This document shows, piece by piece, positions 9,431 to 18,092 of a DNA stretch of 64,000 nucleotides. How positions within the stretch are numbered: the stretch's first letter is position 1; each line of letters opens with the position of its first letter. This DNA is from Oceanobacillus halophilus (GTDB lineage Bacteria > Bacillota > Bacilli > Bacillales > Amphibacillaceae), in the NCBI RefSeq assembly GCF_003628505.1, contig NZ_RBZP01000005.1, forward strand, positions 1-64,000. Reading direction: 5' to 3'. The position numbers were made by a program, and so were the translations under genes. The notes under the pieces were generated by a model. That model ran no database searches, was not told the DNA's origin, and was given only the letters and a program-made list of their open reading frames with translations.

Positions 9431-10223
9431 GTTGTAACTCCCCCATCACAATTTTTGTTCCTATCATTTGCCCATTCAAGTAACCTTCTAGATTAGTTGG
9501 TGTTAATCCATCGATAATAACTGACTCACTTACACCACCAGAAAGGGCATTAATTGCTGATCGCACTTTTGGAATCATTCCACCATAAATGACACCAGAA
9601 GTAATCATAGATTCGATTTTATGCTTTGACAGTTTAGAATGGACAACTTGCTTGCCATTAATCGTTTCCATTACCCCCGGAATATCACTGACAAAGATTA
9701 GTTTTCCTTTCATCGCACTGGCAACCGCAGCCGCCGCCATATCCCCATTGATATTATAGCGAGTACCTTTCGAATCAATGCCAATAGGAGAAATAACCGG
9801 AATTCCGCCTTTTTCGATAATCAACTTTAACCATGTATCATTCACCTTAGCCACTTGACCTACGAACCCAAGCTTACCTGATTGATCCACTGGTTCGGCA
9901 TGTAATAAGGAACCGTCAACCCCACTTAAACCAAATGCTTTCCCATTGGATTTATTTATTTTTGCAACAATCCGTTTATTAATCGAACCGCTCATTACCA
10001 TTTCTGCTACATTTAAAACTTCTTCCGTCGTTACCCTCAATCCATCCACAAAGGTTGTTTCTACATTAGATTGTTTTAACGCCAGATTGATTTCCGGACC
10101 GCCTCCATGAACAATGATTGGTTGACAGATTCCTGATTTTCTCAACTCTGCAACTTTCTGATAAAAACTTATTGGCAGTTTTTCTAAGATACTTCCGCCC
10201 ATTTTTAAAATAATAGTATTCAT
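9423..10223 (-). CDS. argB: Acetylglutamate kinase
   Basis: Amino-acid-kinase-family enzyme phosphorylating N-acetylglutamate, second step of arginine synthesis. Start residues MNTIILKMGGS carry the N-terminal lysine/glycine motif; VHGGGPEI, GLSGVDG and NINGDMAAAAVA are the family nucleotide and substrate segments. The 266-residue product begins at ATG 10223, 3 codons inside the longest frame, because GAGGTGAG lies at correct distance from it while GTG 10232 overlaps that site. No long N-terminal arginine-sensing helix is present, as expected where ArgJ recycles acetyl groups and feedback acts elsewhere. It overlaps argD by 8 nt. Confidence 0.94.
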   Translation of the reverse strand: MNTIILKMGGSILEKLPISFYQKVAELRKSGICQPIIVHGGGPEINLALKQSNVETTFVDGLRVTTEEVLNVAEMVMSGSINKRIVAKINKSNGKAFGLSGVDGSLLHAEPVDQSGKLGFVGQVAKVNDTWLKLIIEKGGIPVISPIGIDSKGTRYNINGDMAAAAVASAMKGKLIFVSDIPGVMETINGKQVVHSKLSKHKIESMITSGVIYGGMIPKVRSAINALSGGVSESVIIDGLTPTNLEGYLNGQMIGTKIVMGELQHV

Positions 10224-10233
10224 TCTACTCACC

Positions 10234-11460
10234 TCACGTTCTGTAGGATGCGTTAATTTTTACGTAATCATAGGTTAAATCACAACCCCAAGCTGTAGCT
10301 TGATACATTCCGTCTTGCATATGAACGTTGATGATTACAGCGTCCGCCTGTAAATATTGACTAGCTTCATGTTCGTTAAAATTAACAACCTGACCATGAT
10401 GGACAACCTCGATTTCTCCAAGGGAAATACTTATTTTATCCGTATTTATTGGCTGCTCGCTATATCCTACAGCACAAATAATCCGTCCCCAATTGGGATC
10501 TGCACCGTATATTGCTGTTTTCACCAAATTAGATGATATGACAGCTTTGGCTACTTGTTTGGCTGCTGTTTCAGATGGTGCTCCTGTAGTATTCACTTCA
10601 ATTAATTTCGTAGCACCTTCCCCGTCTTTCGCGATTTGTTTGGCTAATTCTTCGCTGACAAATTTTAATGCCTCCACAAATCGCATCCAATCCGCATGAT
10701 TCTCAGTGAGGAGATGATTTTCCTTCATTCCATTAGCCAAAACCAGCACCATATCATTTGTACTGGAATCACCATCGACTGTGATCATGTTAAATGAACA
10801 ATCCGTTATACTGCGCAATGCTTTTTGTAAGCTTTGTGCTTCAACTGCAGCATCCGTTGTAATAAACCCAAGCATTGTTGCCATATTGGGATGTATCATA
10901 CCTGATCCTTTTGCAGCACCACCAATGGTAATCGTCTTACCATCAATTTCTATTTGAACAGCAACATGTTTTGTGATGGTATCTGTCGTTAATATGGACT
11001 GCTCAAATTTCTCTGGAGACAGATGATTAGAATCCCCAATTGACTGTATCCCAGCTTCAATATTCTCCATCGGCAATAATTCTCCAATGACACCCGTCGA
11101 TGCAACGGCAACATTATCCACTTCCACCTTCAATTTTTCAGCAGCTAATTGCTGCATTTTCAAGGCATCCTGATAGCCTTGTGTACCTGTAAATGAGTTA
11201 GCGTTACCTGAATTGACAACAATGGTTTGCAATTGGTCATCTTTTTCCAAACTGTTTTTCGTAACCTTTAGTGGAGCTGCCTGAAATGCATTCAACGTAT
11301 ACACTCCAGCAGCACATGCTGGGACTTCCGAATGAATCCACCCAAAATCAAGTTTGGTTTTACGCAGTCCACAATGTACTCCACCGGCCGAGAACCCTTT
11401 TGGGCTTGTAACATGCCCATCTTGCAAAACTTGTATTTTCTTCCCCTTTGTTAAAATCAC
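10234..11460 (-). CDS. argJ: Bifunctional ornithine acetyltransferase/N-acetylglutamate synthase
   Basis: ArgJ transfers acetyl from N-acetylornithine to glutamate and can also use acetyl-CoA, giving the cyclic arginine pathway. The precursor self-cleaves before the threonine in GMIHPNMATML, here at about residue 195, yielding alpha and beta chains; upstream KGSGM and downstream TVDGDSSTND are family motifs. Start GTG 11460 gives 408 residues and has GAGAGGG about 8 nt upstream; GTG 11469 would nearly touch that site, so 411 residues is the alternative. It sits 10 nt upstream of argB and just downstream of argC. Whether it is bifunctional or monofunctional cannot be decided from motifs alone. 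Confidence 0.94.
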   Translation of the reverse strand: MILTKGKKIQVLQDGHVTSPKGFSAGGVHCGLRKTKLDFGWIHSEVPACAAGVYTLNAFQAAPLKVTKNSLEKDDQLQTIVVNSGNANSFTGTQGYQDALKMQQLAAEKLKVEVDNVAVASTGVIGELLPMENIEAGIQSIGDSNHLSPEKFEQSILTTDTITKHVAVQIEIDGKTITIGGAAKGSGMIHPNMATMLGFITTDAAVEAQSLQKALRSITDCSFNMITVDGDSSTNDMVLVLANGMKENHLLTENHADWMRFVEALKFVSEELAKQIAKDGEGATKLIEVNTTGAPSETAAKQVAKAVISSNLVKTAIYGADPNWGRIICAVGYSEQPINTDKISISLGEIEVVHHGQVVNFNEHEASQYLQADAVIINVHMQDGMYQATAWGCDLTYDYVKINASYRT

Positions 11461-11475
11461 TCTTTCCACCCTCTC

Positions 11476-12516
11476 TTATGGATAAATCGGTATCGTGTTA
11501 AGCCCGTGTTTTTCATCCCAGCCATTCATTAAATTAGCATTCTGTATCGCTTGACCCGCAGCTCCTTTTACAAGGTTATCTATAGCTGACTCTACAACAA
11601 GTTGATTTGTTCGCTGATCAACGTACAACCCAATATCACAGTAATTACTTCCATAAACTTCTCGAGTTGTTGGAAAAGTTCCCTCGTCTCTAATACGAAT
11701 AAATGGGTGTGTTTCGTAGTAAGATTCATAAAGGTCAATCACTTCTGACGATGTTATATTTTTTTCTAACGGTGCATACATCGTGCAAATTAAACCTCGT
11801 GTCATTGGAATTAAATGTGTAGTAAATGTCGTTGTAATAGAATCTTTGGCGATATCAGATAAGTATTTTTCAATTTCTGGTATGTGCTGATGGGCTCCAA
11901 TCTTATATGGTTTTACATTTTCATTCGTCTCCGAAAAATGCGTCATCGCTGATTGTTTTCTTCCAGCACCAGATACACCCGTTTTTCCATCGATAACAAT
12001 TGATTGATTTGCAATTACCTGATGTTCAATTGCTGGTATTAATCCGAGTAAAGCGGATGTTGGAAAACAGCCTGGATTCGAGATGATCTGTGCTTGCTTT
12101 ACTTGTTCCTTATATACCTCGGGCAATCCATATACTGCCTTGTCTAAGGTTTCCTGCGGTGCTGGATCTTTGCCATACCATTCCTTGTATTGTTCAGCTG
12201 AGGTTAATCGTAAATCTCCAGATAAATCTATACACTGTACAGAAGAGCCTTGAAAATCTGGTATAATATCTTTAGCCACACCAGCTGGAGTTGCAAAGAA
12301 AATGATATCCACCTCTTCTTTTAAACGATCAATATCTAACTCTTCCATGGGTTCTTTTATAAATTCAGTTAAATGAGGATAAGTATTTGCAATTCCTTCC
12401 CCATACTGGGAATGTGATATTATTTTTTTTATATGCATAAATTCATGCAATTGGAGTAATCGGATTAACTCTACCGCCCCATATCCTGTTCCTCCAATAA
12501 TCGCTACATTCTTCAC
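11476..12516 (-). CDS. argC: N-acetyl-gamma-glutamyl-phosphate reductase
   Basis: NADPH-dependent reductase making N-acetylglutamate semialdehyde. The 346 residues begin with the Rossmann motif GGTGYGAVELIRLL and carry the catalytic cysteine C150 in SNPGCFPTSALLGL and the GVSGAGR segment. Translation starts at GTG 12516 with AAGGGAG upstream. It is the first gene of the arginine operon, immediately after a promoter with an overlapping ArgR-like box. Order C-J-B-D-carA-carB is that of B. subtilis, except that argF is not next to carB here. Confidence 0.95.
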   Translation of the reverse strand: MKNVAIIGGTGYGAVELIRLLQLHEFMHIKKIISHSQYGEGIANTYPHLTEFIKEPMEELDIDRLKEEVDIIFFATPAGVAKDIIPDFQGSSVQCIDLSGDLRLTSAEQYKEWYGKDPAPQETLDKAVYGLPEVYKEQVKQAQIISNPGCFPTSALLGLIPAIEHQVIANQSIVIDGKTGVSGAGRKQSAMTHFSETNENVKPYKIGAHQHIPEIEKYLSDIAKDSITTTFTTHLIPMTRGLICTMYAPLEKNITSSEVIDLYESYYETHPFIRIRDEGTFPTTREVYGSNYCDIGLYVDQRTNQLVVESAIDNLVKGAAGQAIQNANLMNGWDEKHGLNTIPIYP

Positions 12517-12552
12517 GGTATAACTCCCTTTCGAATTTTCGAATTATTCATT

Positions 12553-12625
12553 ATTATAGTTTTTAAAAGTTATTTATGCAAGTATATTTATAAAAAAATA
12601 TTAATATTTATGCATAAAATATAGA
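12553..12625 (-). promoter_or_regulatory. argC promoter with overlapping ArgR-type operator
   Basis: On the - strand TTGCAT (12576-12581) and TATAAT (12553-12558) are separated by exactly 17 nt. The -35 lies inside TTGCATAAATA, resembling half of the Gram-positive ARG box (CATGAATAAAAATGCAA-like), and a second AT-rich palindrome ATTTATGCATAAAT lies just upstream at about 12608-12621. Occupation by ArgR-arginine would block the -35. The promoter is clear; the operator is inferred from similarity. Confidence 0.6.
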
Positions 12626-12737
12626 TAATCATTCATTTATTCCGTATATAACATGTATAATTTTTTGTTCTTGTAAAACGGTTTATTCGCTTTAACGTCC
12701 TTAATACAGCGCTGTCATTTAAAAAATATTAATCAAC

Positions 12738-12771
12738 AAAAAAACCAAACAGTCAACTGCTTGGTTTTTTT
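12738..12771 (-). terminator. Terminator after the alpha/beta hydrolase gene
   Basis: AAACCAAGCAGTTGACTGTTTGGTTT hairpin read on the - strand with T runs on both sides, so it could work in both directions. The 285-nt gap between argC and the hydrolase otherwise holds only the argC promoter and operator. Confidence 0.75.
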
Positions 12772-12801
12772 GTATTAGTTTTAACTAGTTACTTGATTCG
12801 A

Positions 12802-13764
12802 TCAATCTGTAAATTTTTCTAAAAAACTAGTTAGCTTTTCTATATAGCTCTTTTTTTCTAACACAATCGATTCACCATGACTTGCTTTCTCCACAATCAT
12901 TAACTCCGTTTCACTATTCGTATGTTCCACTAATTCTTGCGTCATTTCTGTCGGAACAAAAGTGTCACTGCCTCCATGAAAGTACAATATTGGTACTTCC
13001 GCTTTTTGCACCTGTTTTAGTGCAGATGCTTCTTTAAAGTTATATCCCGTTTTGATATCCGTAACAAGTCCTGTTGTTGGAAGGATAGGGATTTCTGGCA
13101 GTTTGAACATACGATCTAGCTGGTAGGAGAAAAGATCATATACAGTAGAATACGGGCTATCAGCGACAATAGCTTTTACATTACTTGGCAATTCCTCACC
13201 ACTCGCCATTAAAACAGTAGCTGCACCCATAGAAACCCCATGAAGTACAATCTCTGTATCTTCTCCCAGTTCCTCGATCACTCGGTGTACCCAATCAATT
13301 AGATCTAATCGATCATGCCAGCCAAAACCAATATACTCTCCTTCACTATTGCCATGCCCCCGCATATCCGCAGTGAACATATTGTATCCAAGATTCTCAT
13401 AATAATATTGTCCAAATAATCCCATATCACTTGCACGACCTAAGTAGCCATGAGCAAAAACAACCGTTTTATTAGTTGGCTGTTCCGCTTCCAGAAAATA
13501 TCCCTGAAGTGTCAAATCATCAAAAGATTGTAGTTGCCATTCGTCAAATGCCTGACTTCTTACCCAATCCCGCCAGCTACCAGCAGTAAATTCCTCCATT
13601 GCCTCAGCAGAAACTTCTAAATCCTGGTTTCCTGTTAGAAAGTCTTTCACATTTCGAGCAATGGCCATATCGTATAATACATAACCAATAACAAAATTTA
13701 TCATTAGTACGATAAGAAATAGTCCAATACTAAGTTTTATCCATAGCTTCCTTCTTTTCACCAA
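12802..13764 (-). CDS. Membrane-anchored alpha/beta hydrolase
   Basis: 320-residue serine hydrolase with an uncleaved N-terminal membrane anchor (residues about 10-30, basic KRRK before it), placing the catalytic domain outside the membrane. Triad: S178 in HGVSMGA, D267 in GGSDTFVP, H296 in SHGES; the HGYLGR oxyanion segment and DMRGHGNSEG loop are typical of bacterial lysophospholipase or bem46-like hydrolases. It has a clear paralogue at 27174-28124 with the same layout. ATG 13764 follows a GGGGGCGAG site. It is flanked by terminators on both sides and so is probably transcribed alone. Substrate unknown. Confidence 0.82.
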   Translation of the reverse strand: MVKRRKLWIKLSIGLFLIVLMINFVIGYVLYDMAIARNVKDFLTGNQDLEVSAEAMEEFTAGSWRDWVRSQAFDEWQLQSFDDLTLQGYFLEAEQPTNKTVVFAHGYLGRASDMGLFGQYYYENLGYNMFTADMRGHGNSEGEYIGFGWHDRLDLIDWVHRVIEELGEDTEIVLHGVSMGAATVLMASGEELPSNVKAIVADSPYSTVYDLFSYQLDRMFKLPEIPILPTTGLVTDIKTGYNFKEASALKQVQKAEVPILYFHGGSDTFVPTEMTQELVEHTNSETELMIVEKASHGESIVLEKKSYIEKLTSFLEKFTD

Positions 13765-13797
13765 CTCGCCCCCTTTAACGCACGATTATATGTGCTT

Positions 13798-13843
13798 TAA
13801 AAAGACTGGTATATACCGTATCATATTTACCAGTCTTTTAGAA
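13798..13843 (-). terminator. Terminator of the ABC exporter operon
   Basis: AAAAGACTGGTA...TACCAGTCTTTTT palindrome, functional on the - strand. It lies beyond a short repeat remnant, between the second permease gene and the hydrolase gene. Confidence 0.7.
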
Positions 13844-13934
13844 TCACCTTTATAATTCTATTATACTAGAATATTCAATAAGGAAAAGGCGAGCTGGGGT
13901 GGTAGATTCTAGAAATTATTTATTTAACATTCAG

Positions 13935-14036
13935 GGCTATTTTCTAAAAGATTGTTTCTTTTAGCATATAACCTTGTTCCAGATTTTATAAAAGACTCTG
14001 GTCAACTTTAATGAAGAATACTGTATGAAAAGAGCT
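13935..14036. repeat. Minimal MITE-like element (ends only, no core)
   Basis: Begins GGCTATTTTCTAAAAGATTG and ends GAAAAGAGCT, the two termini of the family, with an L-type end of about 85 nt joined directly to about 13 nt of the opposite end. The GC-rich core is missing. ATTCAG occurs at the left boundary and ATTCAA follows the right end. This copy supports the reading that these ends define one mobile unit. Confidence 0.7.
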
Positions 14037-14061
14037 ATTCAATTACTATCTATATATTGCC

Positions 14062-15174
14062 TTACACATGCCTTCTTTCCATCAAATGAATACCTAATCC
14101 CATCAGAACCACACCCATTAAAACTAAAATACTAATTGGTAATAATACTTCTTCCAGTGGATACCCATAGACCACCATCCCATTTAGTGCTTCCATACCA
14201 TAAGTTAATGGATTTATTTTGGAAAGTGCTAATAATACCTCTGACTCGACAATTTCTATTGGCCAGTAAGCACCACCAATCATTGCCATACTCACTGCAA
14301 CAATGGGTAAAACAGCATTAAATTGTTGGGCATTTTTCACACATGCTGTAATAAAGATGGATAAAGAAACGACTGCAAAAACATATGGTATCAACAATAG
14401 CACAGCCTCCAAGAATCTACCTTGGAAATCAACCCCTATCCAAAAATGGAACACTAAGAATATAATTAGCACTTGTAAATAACCTTCAAAAAAACTATAA
14501 ACTAAATTTGCGATATACATTTCAGTCTTTCTCACTGGAGATAATATCATACGATCCCAGATTCCTTCTTTTTTCTCCAGCAAGATAGGCAATACATTGT
14601 ACGCTATCGTGTAAATGACGAAAAATAAGGTAAATCCAAATAAAAAATGAGTCTCATTATCATAGACAAATGCTTCTGAGCTACTAAAATTGCTAGTTTT
14701 CATTGTAAAAACCGGAGAATCCATAGCCGTTTTATATTCTTCGTCTAATAGTTGTTTCTCTGAATCCGTTTGTGCTTCAACTTCCTCAAAGAGTTTTTCT
14801 TGCTGTAATTTTTTCGCATAAATGTCATGAATTGTTTGTTCCACCATTTGTGCATTGGTAGATTCAACTCCTACGACTAGTTGAAAATCATCTTCTTTCA
14901 CAATGACTCCAACCTCTGATTTGCCATCAGCAATCAGATCCAACATTTCTTTTTCAGTCATCCAATTAAATGTGTAAACATCATTCTTTTCCAAGGATTT
15001 CCCTATAAAAGATTCTTGAATGTTACTCGAACCATAAACAGGAACAGAAATAGAAGTCATTCCTCCACTAGTTCCTAGTATTAAAGCGAAAATGATAGAC
15101 ATGGTGGTAAAAAGCAGAAACATCCAAGGTTTACGTATAAATGTTGTAAATTTTGCTACCAATATACCATTCAT
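14062..15174 (-). CDS. ABC-2 type exporter permease (second permease)
   Basis: 370-residue membrane subunit with one N-terminal transmembrane helix (about 17-37), a roughly 130-residue extracytoplasmic loop, and a cluster of five hydrophobic segments from about residue 175 to the end, the fold of ABC2_membrane_3 permeases. GGAYWPIEI is the family's conserved loop before the last helices. Its start overlaps the stop of the upstream permease by 4 nt. Together with the ATPase at 16451-17383 it would form an exporter. Gene order and sizes match LnrN (YfiN) of the B. subtilis linearmycin-resistance exporter; actual substrates are inference. Confidence 0.85.
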   Translation of the reverse strand: MNGILVAKFTTFIRKPWMFLLFTTMSIIFALILGTSGGMTSISVPVYGSSNIQESFIGKSLEKNDVYTFNWMTEKEMLDLIADGKSEVGVIVKEDDFQLVVGVESTNAQMVEQTIHDIYAKKLQQEKLFEEVEAQTDSEKQLLDEEYKTAMDSPVFTMKTSNFSSSEAFVYDNETHFLFGFTLFFVIYTIAYNVLPILLEKKEGIWDRMILSPVRKTEMYIANLVYSFFEGYLQVLIIFLVFHFWIGVDFQGRFLEAVLLLIPYVFAVVSLSIFITACVKNAQQFNAVLPIVAVSMAMIGGAYWPIEIVESEVLLALSKINPLTYGMEALNGMVVYGYPLEEVLLPISILVLMGVVLMGLGIHLMERRHV

Positions 15175-16439
15175 GCGGATGCCCCCCTTTTTGGAAAACT
15201 AAGTGCGCCAATGATGATGGAAGAAATAGCAAAGCCAAGGATGTATAAGAGGTGATGGCTTACTTCACTTATTCCTTCCCCTCTTAATATCGTCAAATAA
15301 GCAGACATTCCTGCCCCATTTGGAGTCAAGTCCCCTAACGTTTGCAATAATTTTGATGAATCCCCAATAGGAAAGAAACTTCCACCGATAAACGCCATTA
15401 AGCTGACTACGACACTTCCAAAGAAATCAATAATGTTCTCCGAATTGAGTCGATAGCTAATTGCAGCTAAAAGGACTGTTAACCCACCAACAGAAATAGA
15501 AATAAACAAGCTAACAATAAGAAAAGAAGTCAAATCTGGCCAGGTTACATCAAATACAATCCAAGCAAAGCTAAATAGTACGAGCAATTGTATAAAGGCA
15601 AAAATCATACCTGACAGTAAAATCCCTAAGAAATATATCCATTTAGATACATTAGCAATTATGACACGATCAAACACATGTGTTGCTTTTTCATGAAAAG
15701 ATATCCAACCAATTGCCGTTGCCATAAATAATACATTCATCACAGCCATACCAATAGTATAATAGTCTTTTGATGAGATAGGATTCCCTTGATTAATCCT
15801 CTTCACTTCTCCAGGAAGTTCATTAGTATCGATTTGAATGGCATCCAGGTCTATGCCTTTCTCAGATAAAAAGACTCCAAATGTCATCTGTTCCTGAAAT
15901 TGAGTTAGTATATCACTAACTATATTTGCACCAATTTCCTGTTGCTCATTATGGTACACTCGTAATTCTGGACTTATGTCCTCATGGAGCATGATGGTCT
16001 GTAATGTATCATAAGTGAAATTTTCCGGTACTTCTATAACAGCAGCAAATGAGCTGTCATCCAATAACTCTTCCTTTTCAGAGGGTTTAGCTTCATGCAA
16101 ATCTATCATATTTGCTAATTCTTCGCTCTTAAAAACAGAGTCTTTTAATATACCAATAGGAGCGATTTGTGGTGCAGTTTCTTTGATCATCTCTATTGCG
16201 GTTTCTGGAATAACACCAGATTCAATATCAGAAATAAATTGGTTAACCTGCTTTTCCTCGTCTTCCTGCTCTATCATTGCAACCTTTACATTGATTTCAA
16301 TTGATTCTCCATCCATCCAATTACTAAGCGCCGTACCTAATATGGTAATTAAAATGATAGGAAGCCCCAATAATAATAAAATCTGGACTGGGTTTCTCAA
16401 CAAAATCAAAGCTTGCTTCTTTATAATCTGCCATAACAT
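15171..16439 (-). CDS. ABC-2 type exporter permease (first permease)
   Basis: 422-residue permease with an N-terminal helix (about 13-37), a large extracytoplasmic domain rich in acidic residues (about 45-215), and five to six C-terminal membrane helices including GGSFFPIGD, a conserved ABC-2 loop. It is paralogous to the next gene, giving a heterodimeric channel. AGGAGGG precedes ATG 16439, 11 nt after the ATPase stop. The position corresponds to LnrM (YfiM). Such exporters handle lipid-like or amphipathic antimicrobials, but the cargo here cannot be told from sequence. Confidence 0.85.
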   Translation of the reverse strand: MLWQIIKKQALILLRNPVQILLLLGLPIILITILGTALSNWMDGESIEINVKVAMIEQEDEEKQVNQFISDIESGVIPETAIEMIKETAPQIAPIGILKDSVFKSEELANMIDLHEAKPSEKEELLDDSSFAAVIEVPENFTYDTLQTIMLHEDISPELRVYHNEQQEIGANIVSDILTQFQEQMTFGVFLSEKGIDLDAIQIDTNELPGEVKRINQGNPISSKDYYTIGMAVMNVLFMATAIGWISFHEKATHVFDRVIIANVSKWIYFLGILLSGMIFAFIQLLVLFSFAWIVFDVTWPDLTSFLIVSLFISISVGGLTVLLAAISYRLNSENIIDFFGSVVVSLMAFIGGSFFPIGDSSKLLQTLGDLTPNGAGMSAYLTILRGEGISEVSHHLLYILGFAISSIIIGALSFPKRGASA

Positions 16440-16450
16440 AGATATCCCTC

Positions 16451-17383
16451 CTAATCCCTTAAAGCTCTTCCTGTTAAATGCAGGAAGACATCTTCAAGTG
16501 TTGGAGAGTTAATATCAATGGACCTTAATTCTAACCCAGCTTGTTCTGCCATTTTTGCCAGTTCTGAAAACATATTAACCTCTTTCGGAACGACGATAGT
16601 AATTTCCTTTTCCTCCACTTTTATTCGGTGGATTGTTGGGCTACTCTCTATACTGGCAATAAACGCATCATTCCATCTGTCTGCTTTAATGGAAATGGTG
16701 TTCTCGGCTGAAAGAATCTGCTTAATTTCTTGCTTTGTACCAGATGCAATGAGATTTCCTTTGTCCATAATATAAATTCGGTCACAAAGAAACTCTACTT
16801 CTTCCATATAATGACTCGTATAAAGAACCGTCATTTGTCGTTCTTCATTTAGCCGCTTTACTGTTTCTAGAATATAATTCCTGGATTGCGGATCAATGCC
16901 TACAGTTGGTTCGTCCATGATTATAACTTCAGGATCATGCAGCAATGCTACTCCAATATTTAACCTCCGCTTCATTCCTCCAGAAAACTTTTTCACGATA
17001 TCCTTTCGATGATCTGTTAAACCGATTAATTCCAGTATTACATCTATTTTTCTCTGCAATTCTTTTCCCTTCATGCGATAAAGTCTACCAAAAAACTGTA
17101 AATTTTCTATAGCAGTTAAATCTTCATATAAAGCAATCTCCTGAGGAACCATACCAAGAATCTTTCTTAGCGGTGCTGGATTCTTCAGAATACTTTTATT
17201 GCAATAGCGGACATCACCACTTGTTGGTTCCATTAAAGATGAAAGCATCGAAATTGCGGTGGACTTTCCAGCACCATTGGGCCCGAGAAGACCTACAATT
17301 TCTCCTTTTTCAATAAACATATTTAATTTCTTCACTGCTTTGACCTTTTTAAAGGATTTGGTTGAATCCACTAACTCTAACAT
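16451..17383 (-). CDS. ABC transporter ATP-binding protein (LnrL-like)
   Basis: 310-residue ABC ATPase with all motifs: Walker A GPNGAGKST (residues about 34-42), Q-loop VPQEIALYE, signature FSGGMKRRLNIG, Walker B VIIMDEPTVGID, and the switch histidine in TSHYMEE. A C-terminal extension of about 80 residues follows, as in drug-exporting ABCA/DrrA-type ATPases. AGGAGGGG precedes ATG 17383. It starts the exporter operon; upstream lies a repeat element instead of the two-component genes that adjoin the homologous B. subtilis lnrL. Confidence 0.9.
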   Translation of the reverse strand: MLELVDSTKSFKKVKAVKKLNMFIEKGEIVGLLGPNGAGKSTAISMLSSLMEPTSGDVRYCNKSILKNPAPLRKILGMVPQEIALYEDLTAIENLQFFGRLYRMKGKELQRKIDVILELIGLTDHRKDIVKKFSGGMKRRLNIGVALLHDPEVIIMDEPTVGIDPQSRNYILETVKRLNEERQMTVLYTSHYMEEVEFLCDRIYIMDKGNLIASGTKQEIKQILSAENTISIKADRWNDAFIASIESSPTIHRIKVEEKEITIVVPKEVNMFSELAKMAEQAGLELRSIDINSPTLEDVFLHLTGRALRD

Positions 17384-17473
17384 ACCAATCCCCTCCTCTA
17401 ATCTTAGTTTACGATATAACCTGATTTAAGCACACTACCCGAAGTCACTAAACTTACTTCCAAACCATGACCA

Positions 17474-18025
17474 TAGTCACTTTTCGTAAATTCTAAGCTT
17501 TGAATCTTCGTAGTTGATAGAAACTCCTGATTTATTTAATTAAGAATAAATATGAAATAAGGTGCATTGTTGATTTCCGCTCCGGGCAGTCGCGCACCTT
17601 AGGGCGGCTGATGAGCCTCCTCGTGCTATCGCACTCCGGGGTCTCATCTAGGCCTCTTTTCCCGCAGGACAAGGAAGGCTGCGGCAGCATTACATCGCAC
17701 GAAGAAAATTGCCCTTTATTTTCGAGGAGTCGACTGCCCTCCGCTCCTATCAACTTGCTTAAAAGTAGTGGCTATATCTAAGAACCTTTATAACACGATT
17801 AGAAGTTAAAAAGCACTAAACTAGCGAAGGAAATACACGGAGACTCCTGCGGGATGAAAAGCCTAGGTGAGACTACGTAGAGCGATAGCTCGGAGTAGGC
17901 TCAGCAGCGCCCGCGGAAAGCGGAGTGTATTTCCGTAGCGGATGTATAGCGGTATTCTTAATTAAAGTGATCAACAGTCTATACAAAATGCGAAGAATAA
18001 AAGGTAACATTTTGTTGGACAATTA
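17474..18025. repeat. MITE-like element, gamma + alpha modules (copy A of a near-identical pair)
   Basis: Orientation R-end, gamma hairpin (about 17569-17752), linker, alpha hairpin (about 17821-17945), L-end. Positions 17508-17989 are almost identical to 58157-58701, apart from a 62-bp block, a 1-nt indel and a handful of substitutions. The outer ends here are much more degenerate than those of the other copy, and no flanking duplication is evident. It lies between ctaG and the exporter ATPase. No protein-coding potential is credited to the short frames inside. Confidence 0.85.
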
Positions 18026-18058
18026 ATGCCGTCCTAGCTTAAGAGAAAATTCCTTTAC

Positions 18059-18092
18059 TAAAAAAACTCCCTGTAAAACAGAGAGTTTAAGG
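18059..18092 (-). terminator. Terminator of ctaG
   Basis: AAACTCTCTG...CAGGGAGTTT stem with a T run on the - strand, overlapping the end of the coding sequence. Confidence 0.75.
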
